Below, one piece after another: positions 18,501 to 26,144 of a stretch of DNA of 64,000 bases (positions are counted from its first letter, which is position 1; every line of letters begins with the position of its first letter). The notes under the pieces are model-generated. The model searched no databases, was not told the origin of the DNA, and saw nothing but the letters and a program-made list of their open reading frames with translations. The DNA comes from Xaviernesmea oryzae (GTDB lineage Bacteria; Pseudomonadota; Alphaproteobacteria; Rhizobiales; Rhizobiaceae). The position numbers and the translations under genes were made by a program. Where the stretch lies: the NCBI RefSeq assembly GCF_900177415.1, contig NZ_FXAF01000002.1:558001-622000 (forward strand). The letters are read 5' to 3'.

Positions 18501-19046
18501 CGAGAGCATCGGCACCATGGCGGAGATCAGGTTGTGCTCGCTCTGATGCGGCAGGGTGGAGGATACCGCGCCGTGGTCGTCGCCGACCAGGAGCAGCACG
18601 CCCCCGTTCGGGTTGGTGCCCACCGCGTTAGCGTGGCGGATCACGTCCATGCTGCGGTCGACGCCCGGCCCCTTGCCGTACCACATGGCGAAGACGCCGT
18701 CGTAACGCGAGCCCTGGAACATGCCGGTCTGCTGCGTGCCCCAGACGGCGGTCGCCGCCATGTCCTCGTTGAGGCCCGGCTGGAATTTGACATGCGCCGC
18801 ATCGAGATATTTCTTCGCCTTGCCCATCTCGCGGTCGAAGCTCGCCAGCGGCGAACCGCGATAGCCCGAAACATAGCCGGCGGTATTCAGCCCTCGCGCC
18901 AGATCTCTTTGGCGCTGGATCATCGGCAGACGGATCAGCGCCTGCGTGCCCGACACCAGGATGCGGCCCTTTTCCAGCGTGTAACGATCGTCGAGGCTGA
19001 CCTTGCGATCCGAGGAGAGCGTATCCGGGGCGGCGCGTATCGACAT
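15567..19046 (-). CDS. indolepyruvate ferredoxin oxidoreductase, fused alpha-gamma form
   Basis: A 1159-residue 2-oxoacid:acceptor oxidoreductase that would decarboxylate aryl 2-oxoacids, such as indolepyruvate, to acyl-CoA. A pyruvate-binding domain (SGYRGSPLASFDREMG, about residue 60) is followed by a TPP domain with GDGTYFHSGVLAIRAAIAAK. A cysteine-rich iron-sulfur region has CEGCGDCSAVSNC and CNTDLSCIKGFCPS. The gamma domain comes next with LAGIGGTGVITVSAILAQAA. Fusion into one long chain is the form found in aerobic proteobacteria. Its ATG follows the stop of the flavoprotein gene directly (TAGATG). Confidence 0.92.
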   Translation of the reverse strand: MSIRAAPDTLSSDRKVSLDDRYTLEKGRILVSGTQALIRLPMIQRQRDLARGLNTAGYVSGYRGSPLASFDREMGKAKKYLDAAHVKFQPGLNEDMAATAVWGTQQTGMFQGSRYDGVFAMWYGKGPGVDRSMDVIRHANAVGTNPNGGVLLLVGDDHGAVSSTLPHQSEHNLISAMVPMLSPAGVGEYIDYGLLGFAMSRYSGAWVGFKCQTEIVECSATVDLDPDRPLIVLPDETFAPDGLSLRWPDGPHAMELRLERKMLAVQAFARANRIDRTVWGSAGRARLGIVSTGKSWLDLMGALALLGIDEARAAQLGIRLYKIGMVWPLEPQGITDFASGVEELLVVEEKRSILEDQIKAQLFNLPSDQRPRVFGKTGEQGATLLQSIGEINTLSVAKAILSRLGVLDEALQAKAHFVEEMAIATGVEATALRREAYFCSGCPHSVSTRLPEGSRASTGIGCHMMIIGNEDRNTSTFTQMGGEGGSWIGLSPFTDEKHIFVNMGDGTYFHSGVLAIRAAIAAKVNATYKILYNDAVAMTGGQKHDGEVTVPGIVAQMLAEGAGRVVVVAERPEVWQGNLPRDVSVHHRDELDAVQRELREIPGVTVLIYDQVCAAEKRRRRKRGAYPVSTKRAFINELVCEGCGDCSAVSNCISIEPQETEFGRKRRINQSSCNTDLSCIKGFCPSFVTVEGGSIRKPAVKSRSVKTDDLPLPAFTATFETPYSMLLAGIGGTGVITVSAILAQAALLDGLALVTLDQTGLAQKNGSVVSHIRLAKDPAQINAARIGPGESDLVLGFDIVVAAQKNSLASFARNKTRAVIDDHFAPTASFVKDTTIDFRQEATLKSLRRAAGEDAVDTVPATDLATALLGDAIASNMFLLGYAWQRGLVPIGLASIDKAIELNGTGIAVNRAAFGWGRRAAEDVAEVAREASLVRVEPKAQTLEETVARRVAFLTDYQNAAYAARYKDLVEIAKNAEARLHGAAGFAEAVAKNAFKLMAYKDEYEVARLHRDGSFERKLAEQFEGDFKIKHHLAPPLFSRRIDARTGHPAKIAFGGWIRPAFAVLEKLKFLRGTAFDPFGRTSERRMERQLVEDYFALVAELAAGLDAGNHTLSTELAGLPDMVRGFGPVKLASVERYDKRKADLIAKWRAAVPLTHVA

Positions 19047-20456
19047 CTAGGCTCGCTCCGCCTCGCCGGCCGGAACCGGCGCCTCGAAGACCCGGCCGCG
19101 GTTGAGAATATGGTTCGGGTCGAAGGCGGCCTTCAGCCGCCGCATCGTGGCGATCTCGGCGTCGCTGCGCGCATATCTGAGATACCGAACCTTGTCGGTG
19201 CCGATGCCGTGCTCGGCGGAAACGCCGCCGCCGACAGCCGTGATGCCGGAGAACACCGCCTCGGCGATCTTCTCCTTCCGCCGCGTCAGCACGCAATAAT
19301 GCAGGTTGCCGTCGCCGAGATGGCCGAAGATGAAGGAGACCGCATCCGGATCGATCTCCGCTATGGCGTGAGCGGCCCTGTCCAGGAATTCCCCCATGCG
19401 GGAGAGCGGCACGGAAATGTCGTAGCCCGCCATCTCGCCAAGGCCGAAGAGGTAATCGTTGATGCCGTCGCGGATCGCCCAAAGTCCGTTGAACTCGCGC
19501 AGCGAATTGGAGAGCACGACATCGGTGGCAAGGCCCTCCTCCAGCGCCGCGGCGAGGGCCGCCTCGAAACGCTCGTTGTCCTGCTCCGGCGACTGGCCCT
19601 GGATTTCGACCATGGCATACATGCCCGCGCCCGGTTCGACCGGAGGGCGGATGCCCATATGGGCGACGGTACCCTCATAGACATTCGGAAAAATCGCTTC
19701 GAAGGCCGATAGCAACCCGGACAATTCGGTCCGCAGCTTCCCCAGAAGCTCCTGAGCCGCGCACAGCGATGGCAGCGCGACAAAGGCGTTGCGTTCGATC
19801 TTCGGCTTCGGATGCAGTTTCAGGCAGGCGCGGGTGACGACGCCGAGAGTACCTTCCGTGCCGATGAACAGCGGGTTGAGATCATAGCCGGAATTGTCCT
19901 TCGGCAGGCCCTTGAGCGAGGAAAGCACGGTGCCGTCGGCCAGCACCGCCTCAAGCCCCATGACCTGCGCCCGGTACATGCCGTAGCGCAGCACACGGAT
20001 GCCGCCGGCATTGGTGCCGATATTGCCCCCGACCGTCGCCGTGCCGCGCGCGCCGATATCGACGCCGAAGAACAGATCGTTGTCGGCGGCGACCTGCTGC
20101 ACGATCTGCAACGGAGTGCCGGCGGCGACGATCATGGTCTGCGCCGCAACGTCGATCGATTCAACGCCGCTCATCCGCTCCAGCGAGATCGAAACCTCGC
20201 CGGCGAGCGGTCGCGAGGCGCCGGACAACCCGGTTCGCCCACCCTGCACGACGAGCGGCTGGCCGAGATCGCTGGCGGCGGCAAGAATGGCCGAAACGTC
20301 GGCGGTATTGCGCGGGCGGAGAACCGCAAGGGGATGGTGACCGCGTGCCGTGGCGTCTGCGGCATAGCCGTCGGAAACCGCATCGCCGGCAAGAATTGCA
20401 GCGGCATCGAGCCTGCCTTCAAGACGAGCCAGAAGACGCTTGACGCGATCAGACAA
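19047..20456 (-). CDS. FAD-binding oxidoreductase, GlcD / D-lactate dehydrogenase type
   Basis: A 469-residue flavoprotein of the VAO/PCMH family. The FAD-binding part has AILAAASDLGQPLVVQGGRTGLSG, shortened here to its core VVQGGRTGLSGA, and GNIGTNAGGIRVLRYGM. The C-terminal FAD-oxidase domain ends with SFIFGHLGDGNLHYCVL and AEHGIGTDKVRYL. Such proteins oxidise 2-hydroxy acids such as D-lactate, D-2-hydroxyglutarate or glycolate. I place the start at TTG 20456 because AAGGAGG lies upstream at the right distance. An in-frame ATG at 20492 would run through this ribosome site. It is translated directly before the oxidoreductase and probably makes its 2-oxoacid. Confidence 0.87.
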   Translation of the reverse strand: MSDRVKRLLARLEGRLDAAAILAGDAVSDGYAADATARGHHPLAVLRPRNTADVSAILAAASDLGQPLVVQGGRTGLSGASRPLAGEVSISLERMSGVESIDVAAQTMIVAAGTPLQIVQQVAADNDLFFGVDIGARGTATVGGNIGTNAGGIRVLRYGMYRAQVMGLEAVLADGTVLSSLKGLPKDNSGYDLNPLFIGTEGTLGVVTRACLKLHPKPKIERNAFVALPSLCAAQELLGKLRTELSGLLSAFEAIFPNVYEGTVAHMGIRPPVEPGAGMYAMVEIQGQSPEQDNERFEAALAAALEEGLATDVVLSNSLREFNGLWAIRDGINDYLFGLGEMAGYDISVPLSRMGEFLDRAAHAIAEIDPDAVSFIFGHLGDGNLHYCVLTRRKEKIAEAVFSGITAVGGGVSAEHGIGTDKVRYLRYARSDAEIATMRRLKAAFDPNHILNRGRVFEAPVPAGEAERA

Positions 20457-20559
20457 GGAAACCCTCCTTCGAATGCCTTTCCAGGCCGCCACGGCATGAT
20501 GCCGGGCCGAATGTCATGTCGCACATAGTCTTCCCCTCGCCTTGACGGCTTTGCAAGAG

Positions 20560-20587
20560 ACGTTATTCCCATTCCCCTATTTGTCAA
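20560..20587 (-). promoter_or_regulatory. predicted sigma-70-type promoter of the flavoprotein/oxidoreductase operon
   Basis: On the minus strand TTGACA (20582-20587) is separated by 16 bases from TAACGT (20560-20565). It lies 104 bases upstream of the TTG start. The -35 box is embedded in TTTGTCAAACC, which partly resembles the TnGTnnnACnA operator of FadR-type regulators, and such a regulator is encoded divergently next door. The remaining intergenic region 20457-20676 shows no gene. Confidence 0.5.
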
Positions 20588-20676
20588 ACCTATATTTAAA
20601 AAGCATTGGCCTTTTCATTTTCCGCATGGCATGACTATCGGCAGGAGACGTGGCCAGGACATCGGGGAAGGGTAAC

Positions 20677-21429
20677 ATGATCCTCAAATACGACGAGGTC
20701 GTCCGCACCGGCATCGCCAAACAGGTGGCCGACAATATCCGCTCGGCGATCCTCGACGGAAGGCTGAAGGTGGACGAGCGCCTGCCGACCGAGGAAGAGC
20801 TTGCGAGGAGCTTCGGCATCTCCCGCCCGACCGTGCGCGAAGCGCTCAAGCGGCTGGCCGCCCAGAACCTCATCCATTCCAAGCGCGGCCCTGCCGGTGG
20901 CAATTTCGTCAAGCGGCCGGATCCCGAAGGACTCTCCAAGGCGATCACCGGTGCGGCCACCCTGCTCGTCGGCATCGGCGCCTTCGACATCGAGGAAATC
21001 ATCACCGCCCGGCTCGAGACCGAGACGGTCTGCTGCCGGCTCGCCTGCGAAAACCGCAGCGAAACCGATCTCGCCGCCATGGCGGCGGAGATCGCCGTGC
21101 AGCAGGACGAGGCGATCAGCGACGAGGATTTCTGCGCTTCGGACGTGCGCTTCCATCGGGCACTGGTGGAATCGACCGGCAACGGTCCCTTGAAGCTGAT
21201 GATGTACACCGTCATCGAAGCCTTCATCCCGATCACCAACATGATCGTCTTCCGGGTGCGCGAACGCCGGCATGTCGCCTCGCTGCACCAGGAAATTCTC
21301 GACGCGGTGCGCGATCGTCATGACGCGAAGGCTGCCGCGGCGCTTGCCCGGCTGCTTGCCTATGTGCGCGAAAGCTATGCCGCCGTGCTCGATGCGCGGG
21401 CCGAACGCGAAGCCCAGGCTTCCGCCTGA
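20677..21429 (+). CDS. FadR/GntR-family transcriptional regulator
   Basis: A 250-residue regulator. The N-terminal winged helix contains LPTEEELARSFGISRPTVRE, the GntR recognition pattern, and the wing SKRGPAGGNFV. The C-terminal all-helical FCD domain (about residues 95-235) has the metal/ligand residues in CASDVRFHRALVESTGN and LHQEILDAVRDRHDAKAAAA. The ATG at 20677 has GGGGAAGGG upstream. It is divergent from the indolepyruvate oxidoreductase operon and is followed by an AcuI-like gene 34 bases downstream. It probably regulates one or both units in response to an organic acid. Confidence 0.9.
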   Translation: MILKYDEVVRTGIAKQVADNIRSAILDGRLKVDERLPTEEELARSFGISRPTVREALKRLAAQNLIHSKRGPAGGNFVKRPDPEGLSKAITGAATLLVGIGAFDIEEIITARLETETVCCRLACENRSETDLAAMAAEIAVQQDEAISDEDFCASDVRFHRALVESTGNGPLKLMMYTVIEAFIPITNMIVFRVRERRHVASLHQEILDAVRDRHDAKAAAALARLLAYVRESYAAVLDARAEREAQASA

Positions 21430-21463
21430 TACCAGCCAAATCCAAACCGGGAGAGAGATGCCC

Positions 21464-22477
21464 ATGAGCGAGACCTTCGGAGCCCCCGAGACCTTCAGGG
21501 CAATGGTGATCGACGCCGTCGACGGCAAGCCGAAAGGCGCCTTCAGGGAGATTTCCGTCGCCGATCTTCCCGATCATGAAGTGCTCGTCGAGATCGCCTA
21601 TTCGACGCTGAACTACAAGGACGGGCTCGCCATCACCGGCAAGGGCAAGATCGCCCGCCGCATGCCGATGGTGGGCGGCATCGACCTTTCCGGCACGGTC
21701 GTGGAATCCCGCTCGCCGGAATGGAAGCCGGGCGACAAGGTCGTGCTGAACGGCTGGGGCCTTTCCGAGACCGAATGGGGTGCCTATGGCCGCTACCAGC
21801 GCGTCAAGCCGGAATGGCTGATCCGTCTTCCCGAAGCCTTCACGATGGAACAGGCCATGGCGATCGGCACGGCCGGCTACACGGCGGCGCTTTGCGTCGA
21901 TGCGCTCGAAAAATGGGGGTCGATCAGGCCCGGCGAAGGCGAGGTTCTGGTGACGGGTGCGGCCGGCGGCGTCGGCTCCGTGGCAATCGCCCTTCTTGCT
22001 GCCCGCGGCTACAACGTCACCGCCTCCACCGGCCGGCCGGAAACGCACGGCTATCTCGCCTCGCTCGGCGCCACGGGTTTCATCGACCGCGCGACGCTCG
22101 CTGAAAAAGGTGGGCCCTTGCAGAAGGAACGCTGGACCGGCGGCGTCGATTCCGTCGGCTCCACCACGCTCGTCAACGCGCTCGCCCAGACGGTGCGCGG
22201 CGGCGCCATTGCCGCCTGCGGCCTTGCCGGCGGCGCAGACCTGCCCGGCACCGTGCTGCCGCACATCCTGCGCGCCGTCACGCTGATCGGCGTCGATAGC
22301 GTCATCGCCACGCGCGAGCAGAGGCTTTCGGCCTGGGCACGGCTCGCCCGCGATCTGGATAAGGCGAAGCTCGACAGCATGACGACGGTGGAGCCTATGT
22401 CCAACCTGCCGCAGCTCGCCGAGGACATTATTGCGGGAATGGTTCGAGGGCGCGTGGTGATCGATGTGACGAGGTAG
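21464..22477 (+). CDS. acrylyl-CoA reductase (AcuI)-like MDR oxidoreductase
   Basis: A 337-residue zinc-independent medium-chain reductase. The substrate part contains STLNYKDGLAITGKGKIARR and the AcuI-like VGGIDLSGTVVES. The NADPH-binding Rossmann motif is VTGAAGGVGSVAIALLAARG. AcuI proteins reduce acrylyl-CoA to propionyl-CoA, and relatives reduce other enoyl compounds. The second of two close ATGs (21464) is used because GGGAGAG is 7-8 bases upstream of it and only 2 bases from the first. It shares a transcript with the FadR-type regulator. Confidence 0.85.
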   Translation: MSETFGAPETFRAMVIDAVDGKPKGAFREISVADLPDHEVLVEIAYSTLNYKDGLAITGKGKIARRMPMVGGIDLSGTVVESRSPEWKPGDKVVLNGWGLSETEWGAYGRYQRVKPEWLIRLPEAFTMEQAMAIGTAGYTAALCVDALEKWGSIRPGEGEVLVTGAAGGVGSVAIALLAARGYNVTASTGRPETHGYLASLGATGFIDRATLAEKGGPLQKERWTGGVDSVGSTTLVNALAQTVRGGAIAACGLAGGADLPGTVLPHILRAVTLIGVDSVIATREQRLSAWARLARDLDKAKLDSMTTVEPMSNLPQLAEDIIAGMVRGRVVIDVTR

Positions 22478-22528
22478 CGATCGTACTTTGTACCCGATGG
22501 TTTAATCCGCCAATCGCGGAGCAAGGCC

Positions 22529-22700
22529 GCCCCCCTCTGGCCTGCCGGCCATCTCCCCCACAGGTGGGGAGATCGGCTGAACGCACCGGCTTCCTCAAAC
22601 AACTTCGGTACAGCTCGGTGGACCATCGCTTTGTGGGAAGGTCGGCCCGCTTGTGATCTCCCCACCCGTGGGGGAGATGGCCGGCAGGCCAGAGGGGGGC
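22529..22700. repeat. 172-bp element with very long inverted-repeat arms
   Basis: Arms at 22529-22574 and 22655-22700 are complementary over 46 bases with a single mismatch, enclosing an 80-base loop. The outer 33 bases of each arm match perfectly. The arm contains CTGGCCTGCCGGCCATCTCC, a style seen in dispersed rhizobial intergenic palindromes. It lies between two convergent genes (reductase + and M20 peptidase -) and would form a strong hairpin in either transcript. The flanks 22478-22528 and 22701-22732 show nothing further. Confidence 0.85.
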
Positions 22701-22732
22701 TGACTCGGCATGAGCCAGCCGCTGACAATCGC

Positions 22733-24106
22733 TCACATCTTCATCTCGCCCAGCTTCGTCAGCAACGCCGCGCCCGTCCTGATCCCGTCGATGAACAGAT
22801 CGATCTTCAGGTTCTCGTTCGGCGCGTGGTTCGCTTCGTCCGCATTGGCGTAAGGAACGACAAACGCGGGCTTTTTCAATATCTTGGTGAAGACATAATC
22901 CGGCAGCGAGCCGCCGACTGTGGGATAGAGCAGCGGCTCGACGCCCCGCGCCGCGACGATCGCATCCTGAATGACCGGCGCAAACGGATTGTCCATCGGC
23001 GTCTTCGACGGCAGCATGGCGTTCTGCGGCACGAACTCCACGTCAGGCGCATGGCGTTCCACATGCGCCCTCACCTTCTCGAACACGTAGTCCGGCGTGA
23101 GGCTTTCGACGAGGCGGATGTCGCACTTCGCAAAAGCCTCGCAGGGCAGAACCGTCTTCTGGCCCGGGCCGCCGTAGCCGCCATGCAGGCCGTTGATCGT
23201 CAGCGTCGGGTGGAACATCAGTCGGTCGAAATAACCGCGGTCGAGCGGCTGGTCGAGTTCCCTGATGCCGAGATCTGCCTTGATCGCGTCGAGATCGAGC
23301 GGCAGCTTGGAGACCGCCTCGCGTTCCATGTTGGTCGGCGGCACGACCACGTCGTGCAGCCCGTCGATGGTGATCTCGCCGCGCTCGTTCTTCATCGTCG
23401 CGAGCAGATGCACGAGCTTCCAGATGGCGTTCGGCATGACCCCGCCGAAATTGCCGGAATGGGCATCACGGTTGGCCGTCTTGCAGCGAAGCTCGAAGGA
23501 AGCCACACCACGTACGCCAAAAGTGATGATCGGCAGGCCGCTTTCATGCAGCGGGCCGTCGGACGTGACGACCAGGTCGGCATCGAGCTTGTCGGCATGC
23601 TCGGCGACGAATTCGGCGATATGCGGACTGCCGATCTCCTCCTCTCCTTCGAGCAGGAAGATGACGTTGCAGGGCAGTTCGCCGGTCACCTTCAGATGCG
23701 ATTCCAGCGCCATGAGCTGGGCGAAATGCTGGCCCTTGTTGTCGCCGATGCCGCGCGCATAGATGCGGCCGTCGCGGATGGTCGGTTCGAAGGGCGGACT
23801 ATGCCACAACTCGTATGGTTCCGGCGGCTGCACGTCGTAATGGCCGTAGAGCAGCACGGTCGGCTTCCCCGGCTGCTTTTCCATCCGGCCGAGAACCATC
23901 GGATGGTTCCTGGTCGGAATGGTCATGGCCTCCATGCCCATGCCTTGCAGCATGTCGACAAGGATCGCCGCGACTTCCTTGATGCCGTTGTTCTGGGCGC
24001 TGATCGAGGGATGGCGGACATAGTCCATCACCCGCTCGATGAAGCTCTCGCGGTTTTCCTCGATATGCGCAAAGACGCGCTCCAGATCGCTCTTTTGCTC
24101 GGTCAT
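22733..24106 (-). CDS. M20-family dipeptidase / deacylase
   Basis: A 457-residue di-zinc amidohydrolase. Metal-ligand and catalytic residues are visible in LLYGHYDVQPPEPYELW (His and Asp), ARGIGDNKGQ (bridging Asp) and FLLEGEEEIGSPHIAEF (base and ligand Glu). A dimerisation domain follows from about residue 200. The family contains carnosinase-type dipeptidases and N-carbamoyl or acyl amino acid hydrolases. It is the last gene of the long minus-strand operon that begins with the peptide-binding protein. Two bases separate it from hyuA, and GGAGGTG precedes the ATG. Confidence 0.9.
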   Translation of the reverse strand: MTEQKSDLERVFAHIEENRESFIERVMDYVRHPSISAQNNGIKEVAAILVDMLQGMGMEAMTIPTRNHPMVLGRMEKQPGKPTVLLYGHYDVQPPEPYELWHSPPFEPTIRDGRIYARGIGDNKGQHFAQLMALESHLKVTGELPCNVIFLLEGEEEIGSPHIAEFVAEHADKLDADLVVTSDGPLHESGLPIITFGVRGVASFELRCKTANRDAHSGNFGGVMPNAIWKLVHLLATMKNERGEITIDGLHDVVVPPTNMEREAVSKLPLDLDAIKADLGIRELDQPLDRGYFDRLMFHPTLTINGLHGGYGGPGQKTVLPCEAFAKCDIRLVESLTPDYVFEKVRAHVERHAPDVEFVPQNAMLPSKTPMDNPFAPVIQDAIVAARGVEPLLYPTVGGSLPDYVFTKILKKPAFVVPYANADEANHAPNENLKIDLFIDGIRTGAALLTKLGEMKM

Positions 24107-24107
24107 G

Positions 24108-26144
24108 TCACACCTCCTGCTTTCGGGTGAGAAGAAGGGCGCCGGATGGGTGAACCGTGCCGGTCCAGCCGGGCGCGACGAGCGTCGTCGTATCGAGCTG
24201 GGTAAGGATCATCGGTCCCTCGAAGGCGGCACCGGCACCCAGCGTCGAACGGTCGACGACCGGAACGCTCTTCACGCCGCTTTCGAAATGCACCGGCACA
24301 TGGTCGAACGGAGCGACTGCCGAACCGGGTTCGAGCTTCGCCGGCGGGGGTTCATGCGTCATGCCGGCGGCTTCGACGCGCAGCGTCACCAACTCGATTG
24401 CGGTATCCAGCGTGAAGCCGTAGAGCGCCTTGTGCTCGGCGGCGAAGGCGGCTTCCACAGCCTCGCGGGTCTCCTCCCAGACGACCGGAAGTTCGCCACC
24501 CTGGCCGTGATAGCGCAGCAGCGCGACCGTCTGCATGCGGCGGTCCTTTTCGGCCACGCCTTCCGTCTCGAACCAGGCGGCCGCCTGCTTCTCGAGGTCG
24601 GCGATGATGCCGCTCGCGACGCCGACATCGATCGCCCCTGCCTTCGGCAGCGTGCGGCTGAACTCGGCCTTGAGATCGGCTGCCAGCAGCCCGTCGGCGC
24701 AGAGGATGCCCGGCGCCGGCGCGATCATGACACGGGAAATGCCGAGCAGTTCGGCGAGCGAGCAGCCATGCAGCGGCCCGGCGCCGCCGAAGGGCACCAG
24801 CGTGAAATCGCGCGGATCGTGGCCGCGCTCGACCGAGACGACACGCACCGCGCCCACCATGTAGTTGTCGACGATCGCCAGAATGCCGCGCGCGGCGGTG
24901 GCGGTCGAAAGGCCGAGCGGATCCGCGACCTTCGTCTCCACGGCCTTGCGTGCGGCTTCCACGTCGAGCGCCATGCGGCCGCCGAGAAGCCGGGCCGGCA
25001 GATGGCCGAGCACGACATGCGCGTCGGTGACGGTCGGGTTCTCGCCGCCATGGCCGTATGCAGCCGGGCCCGGGCGGGCACCGGCGCTCTGCGGACCGAC
25101 GGACAACGTGTGATCGCTCACCTTGGCAATAGAGCCGCCGCCGGCGCCGATCGTCACCATGTCGACCATGGGCAGCGGCAGCGGCCACTCGCCCACCTTG
25201 CCGTGCTGGGTGAGCCCGATCCTGCCGTCCTTGATGAGGCAGATATCCGCGCTCGTGCCGCCGATATCGACGGTGATGATGTCCTTGATGCCGCAGGCGG
25301 CCGCGACCGAGCGCGCGCCCACCACGCCGGCGGCAGGACCAGACAGCGCCGTCAGGGCCGGCGCCTGGCGGATGGTCGCCGCCCCCGCCACGCCACCGTT
25401 CGACTGCATCAGGAGCAGCGGCGCCGCCACCTTCTCGTCTTCCAGCCGCTTTTCCAGTCGTCCGACATAGGTGGTGACGCCCGGCATGACGGTAGCGTTC
25501 AGCACCGTCGTCAGCGAGCGCTCGAATTCACGGACGACCGGCAGCACGTCGGTCGAGGTGGTGATCGCAAGGCCCGGCAGTTCCTCGCGCAGGATTTCCG
25601 CCGCGCGCCTCTCGTGCACCGGGTTGGCGAAGGCATGCAGCAGGCAGACGGCGACGGCCTCGACATCCATTCCCCGGATCGCTTCGGCTGCAGCCCGCAC
25701 GCTCGCTTCGTCCAGCGCATCGACCACGGCACCGCCGGCGGCGATACGCTCGTCGATCTCGATGATGCGCGAGGCCGGCACGGGCCGCTCCGGCTTCACC
25801 CAGGTATAGAGGTTCGCCTTGCGGGGAATGTCCTGGCGGCCGATCGCCAGCACGTGGCGGAAGCCGCGTGTGGTGACGAGCGCCGTGCGGGCGCCTTTGT
25901 CTTCCAGGATCATGTTGGTGGCGACCGTCGTGCCGTGCAGTACCTGGCCGAGCGACGCGGCCTCGCGTTTGGCATCGGCGAGTGCCAGGCGGATGCCGTT
26001 CAGGAAAGCCTCCGAGGGGTCGGACGGCACGCTCGGCGTCTTCGCCCGCCAGACCTTGCCGGTCGCCCGGTCGAGAAGGGCGACGTCGGTGAAAGTGCCG
26101 CCGATATCGACCGCGACGGAAAGAGACCTATCAAGCGAGGACAT
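24108..26144 (-). CDS. hyuA: hydantoinase/5-oxoprolinase subunit A
   Basis: A 678-residue ATP-dependent ring-opening enzyme subunit with the actin-like ATPase fold. The N-terminus has VAVDIGGTFTDVALLDRATG, the phosphate-binding loop, and a second one, TVDIGGTSADICLI, lies near residue 290. VPFGGAGPLHGCSLAELLG is also diagnostic. With subunit B it would hydrolyse hydantoins, 5-oxoproline or related cyclic amides. The start at 26144 is favoured because AGGAG is 7 bases upstream. The ATG at 26150 is too close to it. The gene overlaps the end of hyuB by 14 bases. Confidence 0.93.
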   Translation of the reverse strand: MSSLDRSLSVAVDIGGTFTDVALLDRATGKVWRAKTPSVPSDPSEAFLNGIRLALADAKREAASLGQVLHGTTVATNMILEDKGARTALVTTRGFRHVLAIGRQDIPRKANLYTWVKPERPVPASRIIEIDERIAAGGAVVDALDEASVRAAAEAIRGMDVEAVAVCLLHAFANPVHERRAAEILREELPGLAITTSTDVLPVVREFERSLTTVLNATVMPGVTTYVGRLEKRLEDEKVAAPLLLMQSNGGVAGAATIRQAPALTALSGPAAGVVGARSVAAACGIKDIITVDIGGTSADICLIKDGRIGLTQHGKVGEWPLPLPMVDMVTIGAGGGSIAKVSDHTLSVGPQSAGARPGPAAYGHGGENPTVTDAHVVLGHLPARLLGGRMALDVEAARKAVETKVADPLGLSTATAARGILAIVDNYMVGAVRVVSVERGHDPRDFTLVPFGGAGPLHGCSLAELLGISRVMIAPAPGILCADGLLAADLKAEFSRTLPKAGAIDVGVASGIIADLEKQAAAWFETEGVAEKDRRMQTVALLRYHGQGGELPVVWEETREAVEAAFAAEHKALYGFTLDTAIELVTLRVEAAGMTHEPPPAKLEPGSAVAPFDHVPVHFESGVKSVPVVDRSTLGAGAAFEGPMILTQLDTTTLVAPGWTGTVHPSGALLLTRKQEV

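Noticed and set aside
18291..19712. Plus-strand open frame of 473 codons
   Set aside because: It is antisense to the indolepyruvate oxidoreductase and flavoprotein genes, which carry unmistakable cofactor motifs. It has no ribosome site or known domain.
20457..20676. Alternative ATG start (20492) for the GlcD-like flavoprotein
   Set aside because: The extension would encode the ribosome-binding site AAGGAGG itself and precedes the conserved domain with arginine-rich residues. The TTG at 20456 is correctly spaced.
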